Positions 18,438-27,839 of a DNA stretch of 64,000 nucleotides are shown piece after piece. The stretch is from Lewinellaceae bacterium (lineage in GTDB: Bacteria; Bacteroidota; Bacteroidia; Chitinophagales; Saprospiraceae), in contig JACJYA010000012.1 in NCBI GenBank assembly GCA_020636315.1, positions 214,360 through 278,359 on the forward strand. Direction: 5' to 3'. Position 1 is the first letter of the stretch, and each line of letters begins with the position of its first letter. Position numbers and translations under genes: made by a program. The notes below the pieces were generated by a model. The model had not been told where the DNA came from, made no database searches, and saw only the letters and a list, made by a program, of their open reading frames with translations.

Positions 18438-19301
18438 ATGTCTCAACTTGTTCATCGCATTTACATCTCCACTCTTGTGGCGATCGTTGCTATCGTTGCT
18501 ATTTTTCTGGCTTACAACGGAGCGTCCTATTATTCTACCGGAATTGAAGAGCGTTTTTACCATCCTGCTCATGATTATTTCAAGCCCAGCGGCCTGTTCG
18601 GCCACGGATTGGGGATTACCGGGACCCTTTTGATCCTGATCGGCGTGGTTTCCTATATTGCCCGGAAAAGGTACAACTTTCTCTCCCGCTTTGGCCGGCT
18701 GAAATACTGGCTGGAGTTCCATATTTTTCTGTGCAGCCTGGGGCCGGTGATGATCCTTTTTCATACGGCCTTCAAATTCGGCGGTATCGTTTCCATTGCC
18801 TTCTGGAGTATGGTGGCGGTAGTGCTGAGCGGAGTGATAGGCCGGTTTATTTACATCCAGATACCGAGGACGATCGAAGGCCGGGCTTTGAGCCTGAGTG
18901 AGGTCAAGGAAATGAAAACCAACCTCGGAGATGTTCTGCATAACAATTACAATCTGGACGGGGCCACGATGAACGCCATAATGGAATCGGCCCGGATACA
19001 GAAGGAGGACAGCAACCTGGTGGCGGGAATGGCCAGGAAGTATTTTGAGGATATAAGAACGATAGGGAATATAAAAAAGAACCTCCGGCAGAATGGCCTT
19101 CCTCCGAAGGATGTCCGGGAGGTGTCGAAGCTGGTAAGGAACGAAATATCGCTCAACAACAGGATCAGCCGGTTGCAGGCCATGCAACAGCTGTTCAAAT
19201 ACTGGCACGTTGCCCACCTGCCGTTTGCCATCATCATGCTGGTCATAGTGCTGGTCCATGTGGGCATTACGCTGGCCTTTGGGTACAAATGGATCTTTTG
19301 A
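18438..19301 (+). CDS. Membrane cytochrome-b-like subunit of the electron-export cluster
   Basis: An integral membrane protein of about 287 residues (start taken at MSQLVHRIYIS; a longer reading from 18396 is possible but puts a polar tail first). It has four or five hydrophobic helices: near residues 9-27, 49-68, 80-103, 108-125 and the last one at 260-280. Histidines are placed inside or at the ends of these helices: HGLGITG, FHIFLCSLGPVMILFHTAF, and HVAHLPFAIIMLVIVLVHVG. Two pairs of them are good bis-His heme b ligands, as in cytochrome b561-like quinol-oxidising subunits. A long soluble helical insert (about 140-240) separates the last helix. The next gene, 27 bp downstream, encodes a ferredoxin-flavoprotein, so I infer a membrane electron-transfer complex that feeds the multiheme cytochromes. 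Confidence 0.7.
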   Translation: MSQLVHRIYISTLVAIVAIVAIFLAYNGASYYSTGIEERFYHPAHDYFKPSGLFGHGLGITGTLLILIGVVSYIARKRYNFLSRFGRLKYWLEFHIFLCSLGPVMILFHTAFKFGGIVSIAFWSMVAVVLSGVIGRFIYIQIPRTIEGRALSLSEVKEMKTNLGDVLHNNYNLDGATMNAIMESARIQKEDSNLVAGMARKYFEDIRTIGNIKKNLRQNGLPPKDVREVSKLVRNEISLNNRISRLQAMQQLFKYWHVAHLPFAIIMLVIVLVHVGITLAFGYKWIF

Positions 19302-19328
19302 CCGCATAATAAATAATTTCCTGACATT

Positions 19329-20657
19329 ATGTTGCTGGAACAGTTTATCATTTATTTTATCGCCTTTCTGGTTTGTGGAGGTATCGTTCTGATCTATCTT
19401 AGAAAATTGAAAAAGGCCTCCCGCGTAGTCGAAGCCAAGATAGAGCTTGCCAAACAGGAAGGCCTGCACGAGCCCGTTTCCCTGCATCCCGTCATTGACC
19501 TGAGCACCTGCATCAAAAGCGGCGCCTGTGTGACGGCCTGCCCGGAAAAGGATATTCTGGGCATTCTGAATGGAGGGGGTACCCTCATCAATGCATCCAA
19601 TTGTGTGGGGCATGGCGCCTGTTTTCACGCCTGCCCCGTGGAAGCGATCTCCCTTGTGATCGGGACAGAAAAGAGGGGAGTTGACCTCCCTCATGTCAGC
19701 GATACTTATGAAACAAATGTGCCCGGCATTTATATTGCCGGAGAACTGGGAGGGATGGGACTGATCAAAAACAGCGTGGAACAGGGTAGAATGGCCGTTG
19801 AAAACCTGGTGCGGTCCGGTTTCCGGAAAGACAGCTCAACCTACGACCTGATCATTGTAGGTGCTGGCCCGGCGGGCATTTCCGCCACTTTGGCCGCCAA
19901 AAAGTACGGGCTCAATGCTCTGACTCTGGAACAGGATACACTGGGGGGGACAGTCTTTACTTTTCCCCGGGCAAAAGTGGTAATGACCTCTCCGATGGAG
20001 CTTCCGTTGTACGGGCAGGTAAAACTTTACGATACGAGCAAACAAGAACTGCTCGGCCTGTGGAACGAGGCTTTGTCGAAGAATGAAATCACTATTCGCG
20101 AAAGGACAAAAGTTGAGGAGATCCTTCCCGAAAACGGCCATTTCAAAGTGACTACTCTGCAGGGGGATATTCTGAAAACCAAACATGTCCTGCTGGCTAT
20201 TGGCCGCCGTGGCACGCCCCGTAAACTCGACATACCCGGCGAAATGTCCGAAAAGGTGGCCTACCGCCTCCTGGAGCCTGAAAACATTCACGATAAGGAA
20301 GTTATCGTAGTTGGCGGTGGGGATTCGGCCGTCGAAGCTGCCCTGCTGCTGGCAGAACAAAATAAGGTGGTATTGTCTTACCGGAAAGATAAATTCAGCC
20401 GGATCAAACCCAAAAACCGCGACAAGATCAATGAGGCGGTGGAAAAGCAGTTGCTGGAAGTCAAATTCAACACCAACCTGGTGCGGATCGAGCCCGATAA
20501 GGTTTATCTGGCTACGGATACGGAAGGGGAGGAACTCGTGCTGGACAACGACCTGGTTTACATTTTTGCCGGCGGAGAACTGCCCACGCAATTTCTTCAG
20601 AAAGCCGGAGTGGAAATTACCAAGCGCTTTGGATATACCATGAAGAAACACAAGTAA
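19329..20657 (+). CDS. Ferredoxin-fused FAD/NAD(P)-binding oxidoreductase, membrane-tethered
   Basis: A 442-residue fusion. Residues 1-22 form a membrane anchor, 60-120 form a two-cluster ferredoxin domain, and 168-442 form a thioredoxin-reductase-like flavoprotein with the FAD fingerprint IIVGAGPAGISA near 172 and the NAD(P) fingerprint VIVVGGGDSAVEAA near 322. A middle segment (ETNVPGIYIAGELGGMG) is the second FAD contact typical of the family. Both cluster motifs are CxxxxxCxxxCP with Ser or His in place of the second cysteine (CIKSGACVTACP and CVGHGACFHACP). It would move electrons between NAD(P)H and the adjacent membrane cytochrome; direction is not deducible. Usual thioredoxin-reductase CxxC redox cysteines are absent from the flavoprotein part. 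Confidence 0.85.
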   Translation: MLLEQFIIYFIAFLVCGGIVLIYLRKLKKASRVVEAKIELAKQEGLHEPVSLHPVIDLSTCIKSGACVTACPEKDILGILNGGGTLINASNCVGHGACFHACPVEAISLVIGTEKRGVDLPHVSDTYETNVPGIYIAGELGGMGLIKNSVEQGRMAVENLVRSGFRKDSSTYDLIIVGAGPAGISATLAAKKYGLNALTLEQDTLGGTVFTFPRAKVVMTSPMELPLYGQVKLYDTSKQELLGLWNEALSKNEITIRERTKVEEILPENGHFKVTTLQGDILKTKHVLLAIGRRGTPRKLDIPGEMSEKVAYRLLEPENIHDKEVIVVGGGDSAVEAALLLAEQNKVVLSYRKDKFSRIKPKNRDKINEAVEKQLLEVKFNTNLVRIEPDKVYLATDTEGEELVLDNDLVYIFAGGELPTQFLQKAGVEITKRFGYTMKKHK

Positions 20658-21018
20658 CCGGTAATTTAGATCAATTTCAAATTAGAAAATTTTGAATTAA
20701 AAAAGGATTACTTTTCAAAATACCCCTAACTTAGCCTCCGTTAGTAAATTGGGAATCAACTAAAGACCAGGCCGCCCACCCGCCCTGCCTGCCCGTGGCG
20801 CCGGCCATCAAAAATTCCGGAGCCGTACACCGTATTCCTCCGGGGTCTTCCTAAACTTAACCCTCCGTTATTGCTTGGTAAACGGTTAGCAAAAGCCATT
20901 GAAACGAATGGTTTCCCCATTTGTAAGGTGGCCTCTAAACAGACACTCTGGAGCTACGTATGCCTTCAGGAGTGCACAAAAGCAATTGTATTAGGAAAAA
21001 AACTGATGATTCTCAAAA
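20658..21018 (+). other. Spacer with possible structured leader before the 16-heme gene
   Basis: This 361-bp stretch holds no convincing gene. Near its end there is a perfect hairpin CCATT-GAAACG-AATGG (20896-20911) and a second imperfect stem (ACTCTGGAG with CTTCAGGAGT, 20945-20973), about 45 bp before the start codon at 21019. I cannot match it to a riboswitch family. An AT-rich run with AAAATTTTGAATTAAAAAA lies just after the flavoprotein stop. Confidence 0.35.
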
Positions 21019-22272
21019 ATGCGCAGCCTCTTTCATCTCATATTGCTTTTCGGATTGACGGCCAGCCTTCAGGCGCAGTCTCCTCACGGGCCTGCTTTGA
21101 AAGCTGATTGCGCTGATTGCCATTCGTCCTTCAGCTGGGAAATTGACCTTTCAAAGGATACCCTTCTTTTCGACCACGGACAGACTGCTTTCCCCCTTTC
21201 CGGCCAACATACCGTAGTTGATTGCAGGGATTGCCACCAGACCCTTGTCTTTTCCGAGGCTTCCCCGGAGTGTATTTCCTGCCATACGGATATGCATCGT
21301 ACTACTGTCGGTGCGGACTGTGCGCGTTGCCACACTCCGGAGAACTGGCTGGTGAATGATGTTACCAGCCTGCACTATGAGAATGGCTTTCCATTGGTTG
21401 GGGCCCATGCCTCCCTGGATTGTAATGAGTGCCATATTTCCGAGTCGGTACTGGAATTCAACCGGATCGGGAATGAATGCCTGAACTGCCATCTGGAGGA
21501 TTACAACGCCACCACCGATCCCAGCCACGCCAGCGCCGGATTTCCAACGGCTTGTGAGGAATGTCATCGCATAGATGGGTTCGGGTGGTCCGCCGAGTTC
21601 ATCAACCACGACTTCTTCCCGCTGTCCAAAGGGCATGATATCTCAGACTGTGCCCAGTGTCATACCGGAGGCAGTTTTGACAATACGCCCACTGATTGCT
21701 TTGCCTGCCATCAGACGGACTACGAAAACGCGGTTTCTCCCAACCATCAGCAGGGAAATTTCTCTATGAGCTGTACCGATTGCCATACAACGGATGTGAA
21801 CTGGATGCCGGCGCAGTATGCCCAGCACGACCCTATCTTCCCCATCTACAGTGGATCTCATGAAGGTGAGTGGGCGCAGTGTGCCGATTGTCACAATAAC
21901 CCTTCAGACTATTCCGAATTTGCCTGCACCAACTGCCATTCCAAAGGGGCGACGGATGGAGAACACGGGGGCATAAACGGCTATGTTTATGAAAATTCAG
22001 CGTGCTTTGCCTGCCATCCCACCGGAGACGCCAGCGGTGGTTTCGACCACGACGGGATGTTCTTTCCCATTTTCAGCGGGAGGCACGAGGGGGAATGGAA
22101 CGATTGCACGGACTGTCATACCAACCCGGATAATTATATGGTGTTCAGTTGTATTGACTGCCATGCCCACAATAACCCGTCGAGGTTAGCGGGCCAGCAC
22201 GATGAGGTGGGAGATTACCGGTTTGAGAGTAATGCTTGTTATGAATGCCATCCGAGAGGAAGGGGGGAATAG
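21019..22272 (+). CDS. 16-heme c-type cytochrome (10-heme head plus two triplet modules)
   Basis: A secreted cytochrome of 417 residues with signal peptide MRSLFHLILLFGLTASLQAQ and 16 CXXCH motifs by my count. It is the smallest of three paralogs (with 24211 and 27840) that share a 10-heme head starting with SPHG. The last six hemes form two copies of the PIYSG-type triplet (FPIYSG or FPIFSG, then a Gly-x-x-His-x-Gly-Glu-Trp segment followed by three CXXCH). Additional conserved histidines can serve as distal ligands. No lipobox and no T9SS sorting domain are seen, so it is periplasmic or passes through an outer-membrane conduit. Likely role is periplasmic electron carriage from the membrane module towards the barrel protein at 26182. 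Confidence 0.93.
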   Translation: MRSLFHLILLFGLTASLQAQSPHGPALKADCADCHSSFSWEIDLSKDTLLFDHGQTAFPLSGQHTVVDCRDCHQTLVFSEASPECISCHTDMHRTTVGADCARCHTPENWLVNDVTSLHYENGFPLVGAHASLDCNECHISESVLEFNRIGNECLNCHLEDYNATTDPSHASAGFPTACEECHRIDGFGWSAEFINHDFFPLSKGHDISDCAQCHTGGSFDNTPTDCFACHQTDYENAVSPNHQQGNFSMSCTDCHTTDVNWMPAQYAQHDPIFPIYSGSHEGEWAQCADCHNNPSDYSEFACTNCHSKGATDGEHGGINGYVYENSACFACHPTGDASGGFDHDGMFFPIFSGRHEGEWNDCTDCHTNPDNYMVFSCIDCHAHNNPSRLAGQHDEVGDYRFESNACYECHPRGRGE

Positions 22273-22405
22273 GCCTTGGAGCCGGTACAGTTACAGATCT
22301 TCCTCGTTCGGAGTTTTTTTTACCCCGTTCGGTTATAAGCCCCCGGTTTTTTAAGGTTTTCTATTGAAAAAACAGGTATTTCACTAAATAATTGCATAAA
22401 AGGAA

Positions 22406-24232
22406 ATGAAACCAGGCCTTTTGTACATGGTCATTTTGATGAACCTTTTTTTCCTTCCGGAATTGCACGCGCAGCTTTCCCCCGGGCCTTTAACCAGTGC
22501 CCATGCCGAGCTGGAAGGCATTTCCAATTGCACGCAATGCCATACCCTGGGAGAGAAGGTTTCCAACGATAAATGCCTGGACTGTCATAAGGAAATCAAA
22601 AGCCTCATTGGCCGCCGGGAGGGCTACCACTCCTCGCGGGAGGTGAAAGGCAAGGATTGTGCAGAATGCCACAGCGAGCACCACGGCCGGAATTTCGATA
22701 TGGTGCGCTTCGATGAGTCGAACTTCAACCACAACCTCGCCGGCTTTGAACTGACCGGAGAACACCGCAGGATAGATTGCCGCGAATGCCATACTCCCGA
22801 CCTGATCGGTGACCCGGAACTGAAGAAAAGAGAGGGTACTTTTCTGGGAATGCCCCGGGAGTGCGCCTCCTGCCATGAGGATTATCATCAGCGCACCTTG
22901 TCCAATGATTGTGCAAGCTGCCATGTTACGGAAGCCTTTTCGCCGGCCAGCAAATTCGACCATAATAAGGCGGACTTTGCTCTTCTGGGCAGGCACAGAG
23001 ATGTAGAATGTATTGAATGCCACCATAAAGAGGTCCGGAACGGAAAGGAATTTCAGGTTTTTACCGGGCTGGAGTTTTCCAATTGCAACAGTTGCCATAC
23101 CGATGCGCATGAGAGCAACCTGGGAACGAACTGCAAACAGTGCCATACCGAAGATTCCTTTTCCTCTCTCAGCCAGATAAAACGGTTCGACCATGGCCAG
23201 ACCAGATTCCCGCTCAAGGGAGCGCACCGGAGAGTAAACTGTGCCGAATGCCATAACATGGAGGTTAGCCCCGCGAGAATATTTCAGGACCGGCTGGGTG
23301 TCCGCACCAATGATTGCGTTACCTGCCACGAAGACGTCCACGACAATAAATTTGGAAAGCGGTGTACGGATTGCCACAATGAAAAGTCATTCCGGGACAT
23401 CAATACCGACAAATTCAACCACAACCTGACCGAATTTCAACTGAAGGGCAAGCATGCTGCCGTGGATTGCCGGGATTGCCATACCGCCAACCTCGTGGAT
23501 CCATTGCCTCACAACACCTGTGCCGCCTGCCATGAGGATTATCACGAAGGAGCTTTCACTTCAGCTCCTCCGGTTCGGGATTGCGCAGATTGCCATACGG
23601 AAGATGGGTTTGATGTACCCTTGTTTACTTTTGAGGACCACAGTAAAACCAGCTTTCCATTGGATGGGGCTCACCTGGCCACCCCTTGTTTTGCCTGCCA
23701 TCTTGGAGATGATGAAAAATGGATATTCAGGAATATTGGGGAGCGGTGCGTGGACTGCCACGAGGATGTCCATAAGGGGGCGCTAAAGGAAGAATATTAC
23801 CCCGGAGGGTCCTGTGAAAATTGTCATATAACGGAAAGCTGGAAAGAGAATGATTTCGACCACAGCCGGACGGATTTTGACCTTGAAGGCGCCCATGCCC
23901 GGCAAAAGTGCACGGCCTGCCACAAGGCGGATGAGAGCAGCCTGCCGGATACTCCGGTCCTCTTCACCGGGCTGTCAACCGACTGCGCGAGTTGCCATGA
24001 GTCGGTGCACGGCGGCCAGTTCCAACGGAACGGCAGGACGGATTGTGCGCGTTGCCACGGTTTTGAGCAGTGGCCCATCGACAAGTTCGACCACGATAAA
24101 ACGGCCTTTAAGCTGGAAGGCAGGCATGCCGAAATAGAATGTGAAGCCTGTCATAAGCCCATAGAATTGAATGGCGAGATTTTCACACAATATAAATTCG
24201 AAAGCTTCGAATGCGTAGTCTGTCACAAATAA
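22406..24232 (+). CDS. 23-heme c-type cytochrome
   Basis: A 608-residue secreted protein with signal peptide (ending near ELHAQ) and 23 CXXCH motifs by my count. It belongs to a different subfamily from its neighbours: hemes are spaced more loosely and a repeated block FDHxxTxFxLxGxHxxVxCxxCH recurs about every 80-95 residues, as in MtrA/DmsE- and c3-related multiheme proteins. This makes it the best candidate in the cluster for the cytochrome that docks in or under the outer-membrane barrel, although that is inference. Its last heme motif (CVVCHK) sits on the final codons, and the start of the next gene lies inside that motif in another frame (22-bp overlap), suggesting translational coupling. 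Confidence 0.93.
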   Translation: MKPGLLYMVILMNLFFLPELHAQLSPGPLTSAHAELEGISNCTQCHTLGEKVSNDKCLDCHKEIKSLIGRREGYHSSREVKGKDCAECHSEHHGRNFDMVRFDESNFNHNLAGFELTGEHRRIDCRECHTPDLIGDPELKKREGTFLGMPRECASCHEDYHQRTLSNDCASCHVTEAFSPASKFDHNKADFALLGRHRDVECIECHHKEVRNGKEFQVFTGLEFSNCNSCHTDAHESNLGTNCKQCHTEDSFSSLSQIKRFDHGQTRFPLKGAHRRVNCAECHNMEVSPARIFQDRLGVRTNDCVTCHEDVHDNKFGKRCTDCHNEKSFRDINTDKFNHNLTEFQLKGKHAAVDCRDCHTANLVDPLPHNTCAACHEDYHEGAFTSAPPVRDCADCHTEDGFDVPLFTFEDHSKTSFPLDGAHLATPCFACHLGDDEKWIFRNIGERCVDCHEDVHKGALKEEYYPGGSCENCHITESWKENDFDHSRTDFDLEGAHARQKCTACHKADESSLPDTPVLFTGLSTDCASCHESVHGGQFQRNGRTDCARCHGFEQWPIDKFDHDKTAFKLEGRHAEIECEACHKPIELNGEIFTQYKFESFECVVCHK

Positions 24233-26115
24233 TCATACTGTTGGGACTGGCAACCAGCCTTTTCGGGCAGTCCCCTCACGGAGCCGGCTTTAAAGCCAAT
24301 TGTTCCGACTGCCACTCTTCCATCAGCTGGGAGATTGACGCTGATACGCTTTCTTTCAACCACGATGCCACCGCCTTCCCCCTGGCGGGGCATCATACCC
24401 GGGTGGACTGCAGGCAGTGCCACGAAACCCTCATTTTCCGGGAGGCAAGCAGCGAATGTATTTCCTGCCATACGGATATTCACCGCATGACTGTGGGTTC
24501 GGACTGCGCCCGTTGCCATACCCCTGAAAACTGGCTGGTCGATAACATCACGGAATTGCACCAGGACAATGGCTTCCCTTTGCTGGGGGCGCATGCCGCC
24601 CTGAGCTGTGATGAATGCCACGTCTCCGAATCCGCCCTTGAGTTTAACCGGATCGGCAATGAATGCCTGAACTGCCACCTGGAGGATTTCGCAGCCACCA
24701 CCAACCCCAACCACCAGGGGGCGGGATTTTCCGTCAACTGTGAGGAGTGCCACCGGGCGGACGGTTTTGACTGGACTTCTGAAAGCATCAATCACGATTT
24801 TTTCCCACTGGAAAAGGGCCATGACATATCAGACTGCGCCCAATGCCATGCAGGAGGTGATTTCTCCAATACTCCGACGGATTGCGTTGCCTGCCATCAG
24901 GCGGATTATGAAAATACTTCCAACCCCAATCACCAGGGTGCGGATATTCCGACGGCCTGTGCGGAGTGCCACACCACCGATGTGGGGTGGATGCCTGCTG
25001 ATTTCGCCCAGCACGACGGCTTTTTCCCGATATACAGCGGCGCCCATGCCGGTGAGTGGTCGCAATGTGCGGATTGCCACAACAATCCGTCGGACTATAC
25101 CCAATTCACGTGCACCAACTGCCATACCAACCCTCAGACAGATGAAGAGCACTCCGGAGTGAATGGTTATGCTTATGACAACCTGGCCTGCCTGGCCTGC
25201 CATCCTTTTGGGGATGCGGACAACACCTTCGACCATAACAGTACAAATTTCCCCCTGACAGGCGGCCACCTGGAAACGGAATGCATTCAGTGCCATGCCA
25301 ACGGCTATCAGGGCACCCCCACTGAGTGTGAAGCCTGCCATACGACGGATTATAATGAAACCACCAACCCCAACCACCAGGAACTGGGGTTGCCAACGGA
25401 TTGTGCCTCCTGCCATACCACAGACCCGGGCTGGATACCCGCCGGGTTTGACATTCACAACGATTTCTATGCCCTGAACGGGGCACATGCTGACATTGCG
25501 AACGATTGCGCTACCTGCCATAACGGGGATTACACCAACACCCCCAATACCTGTAATGGCTGCCATGCCGATGATTACGCTCAAACGACGAACCCCAACC
25601 ATTCAGCGTTGCAATTCTCAACCGATTGCGCTACCTGCCACTCGGAAACCGCCTGGATACCTTCGTCATTTGACCACAATACCATCTATCCCATCAGGGG
25701 CGCCCACGTAGCCATCGCCAATGACTGCGACGCCTGCCACAATGGGGATTATTCCAACACCCCCAATACCTGCTACGGCTGCCATGCCGGTGATTACAGC
25801 CAAACCAACAACCCCAATCACTCTGCGGCAGGGTTCCCGACCGACTGTGCAAGCTGCCACTCGGAAAATGCCTGGGAACCGGCGGACTTTGACCACGATG
25901 GCATGTATTTCCCCATTTACAGCGGCCGGCACAATGGAAAATGGGATGATTGCGCCGATTGTCATACTTCCCCCGGCGATTATTCCATATTCAGTTGTAC
26001 AGACTGTCATGCACACAATAATTCCCAACAGCTGGCCAATGAACATAATGAGGTTTCGGGGTATGTCTTTGATAGCAATGCTTGTTACGAATGCCATCCC
26101 ACAGGGCATGAATAA
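24211..26115 (+). CDS. 25-heme c-type cytochrome (10-heme head plus five triplet modules)
   Basis: A 634-residue secreted cytochrome with signal peptide MRSLSQIIILLGLATSLFGQ and 25 CXXCH motifs by my count. After the 10-heme head shared with 21019 and 27840 come one P-type triplet (FPIYSG), three N-type triplets (GDYTNTPNTC...GCH type) and a closing P-type triplet. The start codon overlaps the end of the 23-heme gene by 22 bp. The choice of start is firm because MRSL plus hydrophobic core plus SPHG is the same in all three paralogs. The barrel protein gene follows after 66 bp. Role as in its paralogs: a multi-centre electron carrier, intermediate in length between the 16- and 91-heme forms. 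Confidence 0.93.
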   Translation: MRSLSQIIILLGLATSLFGQSPHGAGFKANCSDCHSSISWEIDADTLSFNHDATAFPLAGHHTRVDCRQCHETLIFREASSECISCHTDIHRMTVGSDCARCHTPENWLVDNITELHQDNGFPLLGAHAALSCDECHVSESALEFNRIGNECLNCHLEDFAATTNPNHQGAGFSVNCEECHRADGFDWTSESINHDFFPLEKGHDISDCAQCHAGGDFSNTPTDCVACHQADYENTSNPNHQGADIPTACAECHTTDVGWMPADFAQHDGFFPIYSGAHAGEWSQCADCHNNPSDYTQFTCTNCHTNPQTDEEHSGVNGYAYDNLACLACHPFGDADNTFDHNSTNFPLTGGHLETECIQCHANGYQGTPTECEACHTTDYNETTNPNHQELGLPTDCASCHTTDPGWIPAGFDIHNDFYALNGAHADIANDCATCHNGDYTNTPNTCNGCHADDYAQTTNPNHSALQFSTDCATCHSETAWIPSSFDHNTIYPIRGAHVAIANDCDACHNGDYSNTPNTCYGCHAGDYSQTNNPNHSAAGFPTDCASCHSENAWEPADFDHDGMYFPIYSGRHNGKWDDCADCHTSPGDYSIFSCTDCHAHNNSQQLANEHNEVSGYVFDSNACYECHPTGHE

Positions 26116-26181
26116 AGGCCATAACTGAGGTGAAACCGGTGAATAGCTAAAACTATATATCAAAAAAGAAGCCTGGCTCTA

Positions 26182-27798
26182 ATGAAAAAGTATCTTAACC
26201 TGCTGTTTTTCGTCTTGATTGGGGCCGCTCTTCACGGGCAGGCTGTACTGGAAAAGGGAACGGTATCCTTCGTCTCCTCCCGGAATGTATATGTGAAATT
26301 TTCATCAACTGAAAATATCAATATTGGGGATACCCTGTTTGTCGATCGGAACGGCAAGCTTATTCCCGTCCTGGAAGTCAACAACAAATCTTCGACTTCT
26401 ACGGTGTGCACTCCACTTCTGTCGGAGGGGATGGAGGTTTCTCAGGAAGTGATTGCCAAAACAGTCAGGAAAAAAGAGATTCCGGAACCCAAAAAGGAAA
26501 ATGCTCCGCCGGCGCCCCCTCAGGAGAAGGAGGTGGCCGTTGAAAGAGCCAATCCAGTGATAACACCTGAAGAGGAAGAAGGAGAAGCCCTCTTTCGGCA
26601 AAAGGTCAGAGGGCGGGCCTCGGTGGCCTCGTACAGCAATTTTTCCGATTATCAGAATCTCCACCGGATGCGGTATGCCTTTAGTTTCCGGGGAGAAAAC
26701 CTGAACAATTCCAGATTTTCAACAGACAGTTACATCACCTTCCGGCATACCCTGAACGAGTGGGAGCAGGTGAAGGAGAACCTGGGCAATGCACTCAAGG
26801 TGTATGCTCTTTCGGTAAAGTATGATTTTACTCCGGCTTCCAATCTTACCTTAGGAAGAAAGATCAATCCCCGGATGTCGAGTGTGGGAGCCATCGACGG
26901 CCTTCAGTATGAACAGGGAGTTGGCAATTTCATCTTCGGGGCGATTGCGGGCTCCAGGCCGGATTATTCTGATTACAGCTTCAACCTCAACCTTTTGCAG
27001 GTAGGCGCTTACGCCAGTTATGTTTCCGCCGGCCCGGCGAAATTTCAGCAGACAACTTTCGGCTTTCTGGAACAGCGGAACAAATCGGAAGTTGACCGCC
27101 GTTTTGTCTATTTCCAGCATTCGGGAGAGCTAATGGATAACCTTCACCTATTCGGGTCTTTTGAAGTGGATCTTTTTGAAAAGATCAACAACGAGGCCAA
27201 AAACGCGCTGCGGCTGACCAATATGTTTGTCTCACTGCGGTACCGTTTGTCCCGGAACTGGAGGGTTTCCGTATCTTACGACAACCGTAAGAACATCATA
27301 TATTACGAGTCCTACAAGAGCTTTATCGACCGGTTGATCGAAGATGAAACGCGTCAGGGCCTTCGGTTTGGGGTGAATTACCGCCCATTTAACCTGGTCA
27401 CAGTGGGCGCCAATGCCAGCTGGCGTTTTCAGAAAAACGGCAGCAACCTGTCAAAGAACCTGAACACTTATGTAAACATCAGCCGGTTGCCGTTAGTGAA
27501 CGCCAGGCTGTCTCTTACCGCCAATTTCCTTCAGACCAATTATTTGAACAGCAGGATCTTCGGCGCGAGGCTTTCAAAAGACATTATCAAAAGAAGGCTC
27601 AACGGTGACCTTTATTATCGGAACGTGAACTATCTTTATGGAAGTAATGAAACGGCCATCCGGCAGAATATCGCCGGGGCAAGCCTTTCCCTGGTATTGA
27701 TGAAACACCTTACGATGTATCTTTACTACGAAGGGACCTTCGATGACAAGGGACAAACTTTACACCGTTTTAATTCAAGGCTGATACAGCGTTTTTAA
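26182..27798 (+). CDS. Outer-membrane beta-barrel protein, candidate porin of a porin-cytochrome conduit
   Basis: A 538-residue protein with signal peptide (MKKYLNLLFFVLIGAALHGQ). Residues about 22-90 form a small beta-rich domain (VSFVSSRNVYVKFSSTENIN, then GDTLFV), and about 95-135 form a Pro/Glu/Lys-rich linker. From about 140 to the end there are some sixteen or more amphipathic beta-strands with aromatic girdles (for example RVSVSYDNRKNIIYY, VTVGANASWRF, GDLYYRNVNYLYG), closing with a final strand ending in Phe. This is the pattern of a large outer-membrane barrel. It lies between the 25- and 91-heme genes in the same operon, as MtrB-type porins lie between their cytochromes, but no sequence relation to MtrB was established. 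The conduit role is inference from fold and context. Confidence 0.75.
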   Translation: MKKYLNLLFFVLIGAALHGQAVLEKGTVSFVSSRNVYVKFSSTENINIGDTLFVDRNGKLIPVLEVNNKSSTSTVCTPLLSEGMEVSQEVIAKTVRKKEIPEPKKENAPPAPPQEKEVAVERANPVITPEEEEGEALFRQKVRGRASVASYSNFSDYQNLHRMRYAFSFRGENLNNSRFSTDSYITFRHTLNEWEQVKENLGNALKVYALSVKYDFTPASNLTLGRKINPRMSSVGAIDGLQYEQGVGNFIFGAIAGSRPDYSDYSFNLNLLQVGAYASYVSAGPAKFQQTTFGFLEQRNKSEVDRRFVYFQHSGELMDNLHLFGSFEVDLFEKINNEAKNALRLTNMFVSLRYRLSRNWRVSVSYDNRKNIIYYESYKSFIDRLIEDETRQGLRFGVNYRPFNLVTVGANASWRFQKNGSNLSKNLNTYVNISRLPLVNARLSLTANFLQTNYLNSRIFGARLSKDIIKRRLNGDLYYRNVNYLYGSNETAIRQNIAGASLSLVLMKHLTMYLYYEGTFDDKGQTLHRFNSRLIQRF

Positions 27799-27839
27799 TG
27801 CCATTAATTCCGTCATCCAAAAACAGATTTTGTATTTGA

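Noticed and set aside
18339..19694. 451-codon minus-strand open frame across the cytochrome-b and ferredoxin genes
   Set aside because: It is a shadow of two real genes with clear motifs and spans their intergenic gap.
20871..21107. 78-codon plus-strand open frame across the leader and the start of the 16-heme gene
   Set aside because: It overlaps the signal peptide of a well supported gene in another frame and has no recognisable content.
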